A stretch of DNA of 64,000 nucleotides from Gossypium raimondii (Eukaryota > Streptophyta > Magnoliopsida > Malvales > Malvaceae), in the NCBI RefSeq assembly GCF_025698545.1, contig NC_068575.1:56367980-56431979 (forward strand), read 5' to 3'. A program made the position numbers and the translations under genes. Shown here in pieces: positions 11,413 through 22,600 of the stretch; position 1 is the first letter of the stretch, and each line of letters starts with the position of its first letter. The notes below the pieces were generated by a model, which worked only from the letters and a program-made list of their open reading frames with translations, did not search any database and had not been told where the DNA came from.

Positions 11413-12308
11413 AACAATTATTAATTGAAATAAATATCATTACACTGTGTCTAATAAATAAATAAATTTTTTATTTCTAATAATAGAGTACAATCTTATA
11501 TAATAATATAAAGACAAATATGTTAATTTGAAAATATACTATTGCAAAAATAAATAGTTGTCATTGATAGAAATAAATTGAAAGTAAATAAAAGGTAATC
11601 ACTGTGATGTGAAAGACTATTATCTTAGAAGTAAATTTGTCCTAATCAGTGTAATTGTGTAGTGGATATCACCCCTAAAGTTAACAAAGTATTTTAATAT
11701 TCGTACACCTGAATAAAAAAGGTAGAACATAACTGATATTGTTTTTCTCAAAAATATTCAAAAAAAGTAGGCTGGAGAGCTAAAAATTTGGTTAGAAATT
11801 TGATGGAAAAAGTTTTTTTGAACAGAAAACAAGCGAACTAAGAAAAGCAAAGAAGATATTGATGTTTGCTTGTTGTTGTGTAAAATGAGAAAATAGTCTG
11901 CTATTGATATTGTTTTATGAAGGGGTAGAATAGTAAATTAGCAGTGTCAGTTTTAAAAAATAGCAGAGGATTTTCCTCAACCGAAAATATTTTACAACAG
12001 GCAGAATATTTTCTGTAACTAAAAAAAATTATGAAAAAAGGAACAAAAAATTTATTTAAAAAAACACACACGATACGTGTTAACACGGATACGAACAACG
12101 ACAATAGTGTACATGTGTTGAGCCTTTAGCCCCAATTACTCAATAAAAATTAGAGATAAAGCTATAGTTAAACTCCTTTAAAAATCTTTTCTCAACCAAT
12201 GTATAGGATTACCCACTTTACATTACCAACACAATCCATACCAAGCAAATAGACGAGGTATGATCCTTTACTATGGGGTTATCTTTCTCTTATCATCTCT
12301 TTCCTCTT
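11413..12308. other. carboxylesterase upstream region, no gene
   Basis: AT-rich sequence with several A/T runs. It likely contains distal promoter sequence and old repeats. No coding match. Confidence 0.35.
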
Positions 12309-13030
12309 AGGCTCCGTTTGTTTTATTAAAAATGACTTCTCTAAAATTATTTCTAGAAAATGACTTACTTTTTTAGAAAAACTAATATTTTCTGGTGTTT
12401 AGATGAACCTGTGTAAAATATTTTCTATTATTTGACATATTACTGAAAATACTTTATAAAAGTTGTTTACCATAAGACAAACATACATTTGAGATTTTCT
12501 CATCTTTTCATTATTTAATAGAGTTTATTTTATATCTATAAATTTACATTTTGTATTGTTTTGCATATATTAAAATTATTTTGTTAAATTCGGGTTCATA
12601 CAACATTATCTTTTAGTTACATGACTACTAAGTGAGTATTTTTATTTGAAAATGTGACATCAACAAAATTGACAAAAAAATTAACAATGTTAACAATTGG
12701 ACTTGATTTTCAAATTTGAAAAGTAGAGGACTAAATTATTGAAAATAAAAGTACAGGGACTAACTAAATTCTTAAAAATAAAAGTATAAGGACTAAATTC
12801 CAAATTTATGAAGAGTACATGGATTTATGGTATGTATATTTTAACCTTTATACTACAAAACATTTATTATTAATATATCTATAATTGTAATAAATTTTTA
12901 TTATTAAAATATTAATATTTATTATTTTCAATAATTTTCTGTTGACCAAATTGTTTTCTATGAAACAAACACAGAAAAATGCAGAAAATATTTTTTTGTA
13001 AATCATTTTACAGTGAAACAAACGAAGCCT
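12309..13030. mobile_element. MITE-like DNA element with a dispersed repeat inside
   Basis: The terminal inverted repeats are AGGCTCCGTTTGTTTTATT at 12309 and, as reverse complement of 13030, AGGCTTCGTTTGTTTCACT; similarity continues into AAAATGA on both sides. The element is about 722 bp, AT-rich and without coding capacity, typical of non-autonomous hAT-like MITEs. I could not find a clean target duplication. The inner part, about 12615-12835, belongs to a separate dispersed repeat family (see 62025-62220), so a nested insertion or a composite element is likely. Confidence 0.55.
12615..12835 (+). repeat. dispersed repeat family, copy 1
   Basis: Shares ordered words with 62025-62220: GTGAGTATTTTT, TTGACAAAAAAA, a CTAAATT...TGAAAATAAAAGTA block, and ATTAAATTCCAAA/ACTAAATTCCAAA followed by GAAGAGTACA. 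A diverged reverse copy is near 32690-33030. It is non-coding. I associate this sequence type with Malvaceae repeats, but no database search was possible. Confidence 0.55.
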
Positions 13031-15065
13031 CAAGCACAAAGACGAAGTGTTATTATTTATGGGATTAATATCTTCCCCTTAGTATCTTCTTGTCTCATTT
13101 TCATCCTCATCAAGGAAAAGCATTAGAAAATAGATACTCTGATTGTCGGTATAATTAAACTCCAAACCCACTCCATCAATTTAACATATCAGATTTCTAG
13201 CCTTTTGAAATTAAAATTTCTAGGAATTATAAAAATGAGATGCTGTCGTCATATATTCCGGATGGTAATAAATAGATGGAGTGGAGTTAGGTAAAAATAA
13301 TCAATTGATTTGAGCAACTACTACCAGTTTAGTTGGGTAGTTACCATAGCGCATTTACTCTTCATAAATGCTGCAACTCATGGTTTTCTCGCCAATCTGT
13401 CTCATTCACATAATTGATCAAAGTTCGCTTTGGGTTGCTGTGGCTCCATGTGATTGATATTTTTTCAATATCTAAGAGATTCAAGTTATTGGGATTTTCA
13501 ATTGCTATTTCCTTTTCACCACCTTAACCATGAGTTTGCCTTTACTTAATTTGACTTATTACTGATTTTTAAAACATAAATAATAACAAAAATGTCAATG
13601 AAAGAAGCAATGTTGAAAGAAAAATAATCATGGTAAAAGAACAAGGGGTTCAGATTTTAGCTTTGAGTGAGGTGAAAAGTTGAAGAACATTATTTCTCAA
13701 ACAGAATTGCAGGCACATTCCATGGAGGAACCAAGGACTAAACCGGATCCATCTCAAACGGTGAAGGCCCATTTGAGCAAAAAACCAAAGCGAGACCTTG
13801 AAATTGTGAAAAGCCCAATAATACAGAACCCTTGTTGGGAATGAAACACCCAACTTTGTTTCATGCCAAGATCATTAAACGCAATTATAATCGTTAATTG
13901 CAGTCACAGTCAGTCACCGCCCCACACCCAAGGCCCAAAGGAGCTCAAATGCTCATCACTCTCAACTTTTCATCTTCAGGCTTAAACCTAATAGGCATAG
14001 CTTTTCATATCAGCAAATGTCACTCGGCATCCAAAACGACAGAGAGAATCTCAATTCCTATCGCAATCAAATCTTTGTGCAACTCTCTCAATCTGACTGA
14101 CCTCAGATTCTATCTCAACTCGTAGCCAAATTTATGCTACAAAACCCAAAGCAAAGGCACCTACGAGTGTTTGAGAATCTTTTTGCGATGGAACAAAACT
14201 GCGTATATTCTGATGTGGATAACTTTTTCCATGCTTTTTTTGGGGGGAGGGGCGGAGGGGTATAATTTCTACCACTATAAACGAACACTGAGAAGAACCT
14301 TCTTATAACAGAAGAGACACCAATGTTTTTGGCTAACACATAGAGCTTCATCTTTCATTATTATCAATTCAGGACCTAATGTTTTTAAGATTTTAAGACA
14401 CCAATGTTACTATATAATTGAATCAATGTGTCATAATGCAAAATAAAAGTCCGGGTCCAAGAGTTGTCCCCCGCTACTGAATTTCATGATCCATAGAACA
14501 AAAATCAGCGACTTTCTAAAAGGTAAATGACAAAAGGAAAAGGGACATATATATACACTGGGGCCTATAGGGGCAAAAAGAACAGTTAATTAAGCCTTAG
14601 GTATGGATTAAAGTGTATTAAGCCCACAAGAACAGAGCAAATTTAATCAAGGGTCAAATGAAGTGGGGTCGATCCTTCAATCCTTAAACTCAACGTCTTT
14701 GTAGCTTTACATTTACCGTTAATCCTGGGATTCCTAAAACTCGGCATTATCGGTAGCAAGGGTCAAATGGAGTGGGGTTGATCCTAAAATCCTAAGTCAT
14801 ACATGTTGATAAGCATTCGTTAAAAAGGAGACTTTTAGACTCAAGTAAACACCTTAGAAAAGGAGAAAAAAAAATACATTTCTAAGAACAAGCCAAGCAA
14901 GAAAGAGACCCACTTATGAGATAATGTAAGCAGCTTTCTTTTCTTCTTCTCCATTTTGGCAACTATTTGTTCTACATAAGCAAGAAGTAATGAAAATGAC
15001 CTACAGCTAGGTACAAACTCTACAGTTAAATCAAAAGGCTTGCTAGTATCAAAGAAATACAACAC
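13031..15065. other. intergenic region with a short direct repeat
   Basis: About 2 kb between the MITE-like block and the kinase stop codon. Its right end must hold the kinase 3' UTR. A 28-bp direct repeat (AAGGGTCAAATGAAGTGGGG at 14648 and AAGGGTCAAATGGAGTGGGG at 14757, both running on into GATCCT) is about 110 bp apart. Short open frames here have no recognisable family and look like chance. Confidence 0.4.
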
Positions 15066-17048
15066 TCACCGCGCCTTCTTCCTGGATTTAAACAGGAAAT
15101 TTGATGGCGGCGAAGGCGAAAACTCGAAAGGCAAATGCGGTGGCTCTGCCTCACCAGAAAGCATATCCACAATCTCTTTCATGGTAGGCCGCTTGCTTGG
15201 TGATCTTTGTAGACAAAGCAATGCAATGGTAATACAAAGCAATGCTTGATCTTTATCCAATGAATGAATAGAGGGATCAACAAGTTCCAAAAGCCTCCCG
15301 TTGTAGGCCAGTTGCCTTGCCCAAGATATCAAATTTGCTCTCTCGAATTCTGACATCGGCGAGGCCGTGACTTGGAGAGGTCTACGACCGGATATTATGA
15401 CCAAAACCAGAACCCCAAAGCTGTAAACATCGCATTTCTCTGAAAGTAAACCACCACCACCGTACTCAGGCGCAATATAACAAACGGTTCCCCTCATACT
15501 CGGCGTGCTACTGATCCCACCGCTCTTCGGTATATCCCCACTAGCCCAATCTTGGCTATTTCTTCTACCGATTTTGAATTCACCACTAAATCCATCTAAC
15601 CACCAATCAATGCTGCCTCTGCTGTTCTTTTTCTTTTTCCTTACTACCATTTCTTCATCTCTTTGCCACCAGAGTTCTCCATTGTTACTGGAACTAAGAC
15701 CCCTTTTCTTCTTTTTCTTCTTCTTCTTAGTTAGTTCTTCACAAAATTCTTCTTTCCACCACTCTCTGGGCTTTCTGTTCCTCTCCTTCTTCCGAATCTT
15801 TTCCTTTTTATGCTCAACGCTGGAACTGGAAACCTTACTATCATTAATGTTATCGACTGAGCTTGGAGAAGTAAGCCATTCATTTTTGGGTCTTTCCTTT
15901 TTAATCTCATTCCCAATCCATTCCATTACATAGTCTTTAACCCTCCCCGATTCAGACCCAACCCCAGGATCCTGCTTCCACCACCAATCTCTTCTCGAAC
16001 CACCCTTTTTGTGACCAGCTAAATCTCTCCCACTTTCCACACTGACCTTGTCAAAGAGTCCTTCAGATAAAACACTCCCTTTTTCCAGTCCCACCTCCGG
16101 TGACAAAGCCGGCGACGCCTCAGAATCCAAAACTCTAAGCACACAGCTTTCCGGTGATCTATGGCTATCAGCAACAGTCAAACTCGCCCCTTCTTCGAAA
16201 CCCGTCAAAACGCTCTCTGTTTCTTCTAAAATCGATCCGTTATCTTCTACATCTTTTTTCCTCAAAACTTCACCTTCTTCAAGCCCTTCGATTAGATCCT
16301 CCGTTTTCAATCTAGCAAGACCGAAATCACCAATCTTGGCGTTGAAATCTCCATCCAAAAGAATATTACTTGGCTTAATATCGCCGTGAATAACCGGCGG
16401 ATCACAGAAATGATGGAGATACTCAAGCCCTTTAGCCACATCGCTTATAACACAAAATCTTCTACTCCACCCCATTAGCTCTTCGCATTTTCTATCCAGC
16501 AGCGCGTCTTGCACGCTCCGATTTTCCATTAATTCATAAACCAGAACGAACCTTCTTCTTCTGGAATCTGAAGAGAACCCAATGAGAGGAACAATGTAGG
16601 GAGAATCCAAGGCGCGTGAGAGAGAGAGTTCGTTGTGGAACTCACGCTCTCCTTGCAATGAATCTGTTGAGTTCATAACTTTGACTGCGAGCGGCTGGGG
16701 GGACGAGGGGAGAGTTCCTTTGTAAACTGAGCCGAATCCGCCGTGCCCTAACCGGTTTGAAGGGGAGAAGGAGGAGGTGGCGCGGCGGAGGAGGGAGTAT
16801 GAGAAGCGGCGGCAGTGACGATGGCTTGAAGATTCCGATGGAGCTGTGCGGTTGCGGGAGAGCTTCCGGTAGATTAAGATGGTTAAGACGGTTAAAAGTA
16901 TTATAGTTATGGTTACGGCTGCAGCGAGTAGTGGGGGAAGCAGGTGTATGTTTCTATGTAGGTGGCGGTGGTGCTGCGGTGGCGTCTCCGCCGCAAATTC
17001 TGGAGGCGAAAACCGTGATGGCATGATTGTAAATAAGAAAGGAACCAA
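15066..17048 (-). CDS. receptor-like Ser/Thr kinase, At2g45590 type, with a giant activation-segment insert
   Basis: Intronless, 660 residues from the first ATG; Met9 is an alternative start. Residues about 37-60 form one membrane segment. The short N-terminus has no recognisable extracellular domain. The kinase begins near 95: G-loop GHGGFGSVYK, Lys123 in AVKV, HGDIKPSN with Asp223 (Gly replaces the Arg before Asp, so non-RD), and DFG at 241-243. The APE motif comes only at 526-528, in GTVCYIAPEYGG. The activation segment is thus about 285 residues instead of about 30. The insert is charged and Ser/Lys-rich with an eight-Lys run (441-448) and four tryptophan-pair motifs. A normal C-lobe follows (CDVYSFGVL, then RPTMKEIVDML). 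The Arabidopsis relatives I recall are At2g45590 and At4g25390. Ligand and substrate are unknown; it probably acts at the plasma membrane. Confidence 0.9.
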   Translation of the reverse strand: MVPFLFTIMPSRFSPPEFAAETPPQHHRHLHRNIHLLPPLLAAAVTITIILLTVLTILIYRKLSRNRTAPSESSSHRHCRRFSYSLLRRATSSFSPSNRLGHGGFGSVYKGTLPSSPQPLAVKVMNSTDSLQGEREFHNELSLSRALDSPYIVPLIGFSSDSRRRRFVLVYELMENRSVQDALLDRKCEELMGWSRRFCVISDVAKGLEYLHHFCDPPVIHGDIKPSNILLDGDFNAKIGDFGLARLKTEDLIEGLEEGEVLRKKDVEDNGSILEETESVLTGFEEGASLTVADSHRSPESCVLRVLDSEASPALSPEVGLEKGSVLSEGLFDKVSVESGRDLAGHKKGGSRRDWWWKQDPGVGSESGRVKDYVMEWIGNEIKKERPKNEWLTSPSSVDNINDSKVSSSSVEHKKEKIRKKERNRKPREWWKEEFCEELTKKKKKKKKRGLSSSNNGELWWQRDEEMVVRKKKKNSRGSIDWWLDGFSGEFKIGRRNSQDWASGDIPKSGGISSTPSMRGTVCYIAPEYGGGGLLSEKCDVYSFGVLVLVIISGRRPLQVTASPMSEFERANLISWARQLAYNGRLLELVDPSIHSLDKDQALLCITIALLCLQRSPSKRPTMKEIVDMLSGEAEPPHLPFEFSPSPPSNFLFKSRKKAR

Positions 17049-19698
17049 AGCGAAGTTAAGATTGCATTTAGCTTTCTTTTTCTTCTCCGTTTAGACTTTA
17101 GAAGGAGAATTTTCTGCCACTGACTGAATACTAGAAAAAAAGAACTTGTTTCTAATTTTGTTTTTTTTTTTTTATTGCGTCGGGATAAAGAGGGAGTGTT
17201 TGGGTGACAGATAGTGTGTGAACGTTGACGTGTCGGAATATAGTTGGAGGGTCACGAATCTAATTGTGACCGTTGAGTGAGGGGGTTTAATTGTCAATTT
17301 AGTGATAACTGATGCGATGCTGATGGGAGGTAGAAAATGTTTTATTGAGCGTGAATGAAACGCGCCATTGGGATGAACATGGCACGAGTGTGGGGTGTCA
17401 CGTGGGATCAAGGTCTACAAAAACAAAACTTGTTTTTGTCTTCTGTGAAAGCCATTGATGGCGGGTTAAGGAAGTTGGAATGGGCAACGCGCATCGGGGG
17501 TCGCGTGACGAGAATGGACTCTTGTGTCTCGTTTTGTTTTGTTTGTACTTGTTTGTTTTCTTCGGATTTTCAACTCTTTAATAATAATTATTTTGAATTT
17601 TTCTTTTAGTTAAAAAACAGTGTGCAGCATACGTTACCACAGGCTACGGCTTAACTGGCTTTGACCTATTGCCTACTCTTCTTTTTTCTTTTTTAATTTT
17701 ATTTTTAATGAAATAATTTACTTTCATTAACTTAAACATTGTTTTTTTTCTAATGCCCAATAACCAATTGTTTTTTCCAAGTAGCATTTGATTGGTTGAT
17801 TTAGTTTAATTAAATAATTCATTTAAAATTAAAATAATTTACTCGACCAGTTTCGAGTAATTTATGAATCAATTGATCTAATTTTTCTCTTCAAATCGAC
17901 ACCCATTTAATTTTCAATTCTAATATCTCCTAACTTATTCAATTATTTTGAATTACAATATTTTTATTTCAAAATCCATATGGAAGAGTAGAGCAAAAAG
18001 GGAAAAGGGTATCCTAGTAAATTTGGCGAGTAGTAATTGACTTTTTTTTATTTCACCTCGGTAAAAGGATTCATACCGTACAAAAAGGATAAAAGTAAAT
18101 AAAAAGTAAAACAAAGGAAGATGTTTACAGCTTGCAATGTAGAGTTGAAAAGGAAGCGGTCAGAGAATAAAACAAAGTAAAATAAAAATAGTTGAAGTAA
18201 AGAGAGGAGAAGAGAGTGAGATCATTCATGCCAGTTGAGTTCCACTCCCACTCCCACTTTTTCTCTATATTATATTTGTTAACAAACAAAGTGTTCGAGC
18301 CCACTCTTGTCGGGGTCGCTTTGGCTAACTGACTGGCTGGCTGGCTGGGTGCAGTGCTGTGCTGTGCTGTGCTGTGCTGCTAACCCCCCCGTGATGGTCA
18401 GCGATATTTCCCAGGCCGCTATGTTAAATGTGAACGTGATGATGATCTCCAAACGATGAGTTCAATATTTATTCATAAATCTTTGTTGTTTACCCAAAAC
18501 AACAGTTACTTTATTGGCAATTAGAAGTAATTAAATATGTGTTGGAACGTGATGGTATTCCCTGAGGGATTTGGGTAGGATACGGAAGCTTTTTCACTAA
18601 AGATTGAAAGGGGTGTTGAATCAGATCTTTGTAGACACCAAAAGGAGGGTGGTTTTTCTTCACGGATTTCGTTAGATTTGAACGGGTCTTTCTTTCAAAC
18701 AAAAATTAGAACCAGAAATGTGCTTTAAGACACGGGCATGCAACCCTGTATTTTTTATACAGCCATTGCACCAGCTGGTGTATTAATGAAATCCTTTGTG
18801 CTTAGTGAAAATGGATCTAACCAAAGCCCACTATAATAACTATTTTTGGATTTCTTGGGTCCATTAATAGGATTGGGTGATAAGTTTGCTTTCGTTTTTT
18901 AATACTCTTTAGATTTAATTCTGATTTTCATATGAAATTTTGATAATTTAAATGGCTAAATGAATTTTGATTTATAGGAAGTCAATTACAAAGTTTTTTT
19001 TTCTGCAACTCAATTTACAATCAAATTACCTTAGATACCATATTTGAACAAAAGAAATTCAAATTAAGAACCGATTGAGTCTTAACTTGATTGGTATGGG
19101 TATTGCTGTCAATATAAGAGGACGAGAGTTCACATGTGTTGAAACATATTTCCCTCCTATTTATGAGCTGAGAAAGGAGTATCAGTAATTCTGATTTGTG
19201 CCTCAAAGCAACTGAAGCTGAACCCGCTTTAACTTATCCAAACTCAAAAAGATCACGTTTCGACAATAACTTCATTCCTTGTTTCATCTTCTGCACCAAC
19301 ATTAATCAACTTTTATTTTTCTGCTTCGCGACGTCTGTGGACTAACAGTAGATTTTAGTGGTGCCAGTCATCTGTGTTAATTTATAAAACCTGCACCACT
19401 GCATTAATTTATAAAATTAATTAAAATAAGGATCAAATTATATCATGATAACTAAAATTTCAAGATTTAGTTCAGCGGCTTGATTAACAATTGTAGTAAC
19501 ATTTTACAACCACTTTTTAGATTAGACCCAAATCATGAATTTTAGAATGAATCTGTGATTCAACCAATTCAGAGCAATTCACTCAAAAATTGATTAAACT
19601 CCTTTGTCCAGACTGGTATATCAACCAGTTCTCCATCAAACAGGCCAGTTTTGGTTCAAACAATCATGACCCAAACCACATGCATCGCCATTGGAAAG
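17049..19698. other. kinase promoter side and spacer, with microsatellites
   Basis: About 2.6 kb. The left end holds the kinase 5' UTR, with a poly(T) run near 17160, and the right end the 3' UTR of the SMP/C2 gene. Near 18326-18380 there is a GGCT repeat followed by a (GCTGT)n microsatellite of about five units. No conserved coding region was found. Confidence 0.45.
18349..18380. repeat. (GCTGT)n microsatellite
   Basis: About five tandem copies of GCTGT, preceded by GGCT repeats at about 18326-18347. A likely length polymorphism. Confidence 0.8.
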
Positions 19699-22600
19699 TT
19701 AAAGTGGCTTTGCACCACCATTTTCGTGGATGCTATTCACCGGAGTTGAGCTTCCACTTCTCTTGCTGGAATGCCCCGTAAAGGTCCTGCCCATGAATTT
19801 TCCGGCTTTGCTCAGTCCACTGCCAACAGCTCCAAGGCCACTCCCAACAATCCCAACTCCAGCACCAACTCCAGCACCGATACCGGTACCAACCAACGAC
19901 GCTGCTCCATCAAGTGCATCCATTGTGCTTCCTATAACTCCAGCTTCTTTCAATTTCTTTCTTTCTTCGAGGATCCTCTTTTCTTTCTCTAAAGCAATCA
20001 GTTGTTCCTCCTTGTTGAACTGATGGTACAAAAGCTGCATATACAAAATAGATAATATATCAATCAGAAAAGATAAAGAACTAAATCCCTATTCACCATG
20101 GTATCACATAAGACATCAAATATACAAAGATGGAAACAAAGGGCAATATACATGGACTTAATGACATCAGAAGCAACTATCATAATATTAAGATCTAGCA
20201 CCTAAAAGAACAAAAAGGTGTACCTTAATGGTGCAGTTTCCTCTGTCCTTCTTATCTTTTACTTTAAGTGTATCGAGTGAGGATAGAAGATTCAGAGTAA
20301 TCTCCTTTGGTGTCTCAGGTTCCAATTCAATCAAACGGAATTTTGCAATTCCTAATCTCTTGTCTTGCCCAATGTCCTGGTCAAAAACCTGTTTGAAGCC
20401 ATAAAAAACATTGCATAAACTAACCATAACGAATACATATATCATAAAATTAGAATATAAAATGACGAAGAAAACAAACAATTTGTTTTTTCAAAACAAG
20501 GGAGGGAGAGGGGACTCTGAACATGGCCACACTATAGAAGATGTACATGAATCCAAGGCAAAATGTCATTCTGTCTAGAAAACTAAAAACTTCTCAAATT
20601 TCAAACTTAGCATGGTATTCAGTAGAAACAAGATTATGACAGCATATGCAAAGATGAACAGGGAACGTGGTTCAAAACCTCTACAGTTAGTGCCTGTGTC
20701 TCTCTATCTTCTGCAATCAACTCAAAAGTTTGATTCCAAACAGGATTCAGGTTGTTGTCGATGACTTTTGTTTTAACCTTGAACAAAGGTCGAATGTATA
20801 CAACCACATAAGGATCAGACTTTCCAATCATTTCCATGTTCTTCAAATCATTAGCTTTGACTACTGTAACTGTCAGCCTTCCCTCCGGTTTCAGCTCTAA
20901 TTCACTGTGTAACAAAAGGAGAAATGATAAGCTTATCGAGAAAATCTCGACATGCAAAGTGAACCAAAATAAAACTCGGGCGTTCTTCTCCCCATAAATT
21001 TGCAGTATCACCTTCCACAATGGTGAAACAGCACAGACACAAAAGTCTTACCTTGTATCAACTGGTATACCACCAATTGGAACAACAATTCTATGTGGCC
21101 ACTGAAGCATGTCTGTGACAATTGTCTTCACAGTATCCTACAAAATACAATAAAAGTGGAACAATCTACAATATTAACGAGTGTATCTAAGAATATCAAA
21201 ACAATCAAAAATGTATGAACATGTTCAAGTAAAAACCAAAAACTTACATCAATCATATCTGAAATTCCTGGAATTGCTGTTAAGCTTCCACCAACAGCCT
21301 TCAGAGTGTAATCAATTCTAGGCTTGGGCTGTTGGAAAAAAAAAGTGAGTAATTTCCATGTAAGAAGGTATGATTCATCATGACCATAAATAACTTCCTA
21401 CTTAACATTCTTTGCAGTTCTGATCAGTCACTTGTACATATCATTTCTTAGCAAAAGCTGAATGAATACACATATAAAAAGAGAAGAGTGCTAAATGATG
21501 CGAGCTGCGATGCAATCATCTACACTCGTTAAAACCCTAAACAATCTAAAAGAAGAGTGCTAAATGGTGTGAACTGCATTGTAATCATCTATACTTGTAA
21601 AACCCTAACTAATCTTACAACTTAGCAAGCTACAGGAATCATTCATTGCAAATTAACCAGTTGTTTCTAGAAACATCTGGTTAGTTCTATTAACCAAAAC
21701 ATCTATATAAACACTTGTACACTTGTAATTCATAAATTACTCTAATGGTATACCTCAGAAAGGAGAGCAACGACTACAGCAGAAATACAAGGTATCTCTT
21801 CAGCAAGCTGGAAGATGACACGAATAACAGTGAAAACTTGAAGATCCTTTAACTGCATCACAGAACAACATACTAATAGTAAACAAATCTAGTCTCATAA
21901 AATTCCAAGTCCACAGATGGCAAAAGAAATATGGTATGGTATGGTGTTCAAACATAATTACATTTAAATTCAATACATGAAAATTGTGGAAGGTTGTTGA
22001 TGCACCAACCTGAATTGGTATTGAAGCAACAAGTGCTGCTTCAACACCTAAAATTATACTTGGATCACCACCCCACCGGAAATCAATATCCATTGTGATT
22101 TGACCTTTCTTAAGGCTCTGAACACGAACACCTACATTCAATAAGTAACCATGGAGGAAGAAAATGCTTAAAAGGAGGATCTCAAAATAGTTCATAAAAT
22201 TCTAAAAAAATCAACTCGAGCAATAAATCCTAAAAAGTTTCTTTAAGTATATGATTAATATAACTAGGAAGACACGCATATAGATATTATGTATATCTAG
22301 CTTGTGTAAGGACACCTTAGTACTTATGAACATGGAAACCACCACTATCTGAAGGAAGTCCATGACAACTGTAATTAGATCTTGCTGCAAGATAAAGCAG
22401 TTATACCAAGTAAAAGCAAGAAAATGAAGTCACATTCTTCAGTGAGCCATACCTTCAATCTTGGGAGCAACAGTGCCGAGAGACAATTTGTTAAACTTCA
22501 GTGAAGTAATTCCTGGAGGTCGATATTCTTCCAAGAGTGGTTCAACAGATTCTTTGATGACTGCCGATGCTGCCTGAAAATTGAACATCAATAAACCTGT

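Noticed and set aside
13650-14351. Several 60-80 residue frames on both strands
   Set aside because: No shared domain, no splice-consistent extension, no match to any family I know.
15505-15933. 142-residue plus-strand open frame inside the kinase gene
   Set aside because: It is the antisense of the Ser/Lys-rich insert (Lys runs read as Phe/Leu). The kinase frame is long and has clear motifs; the antisense has none.
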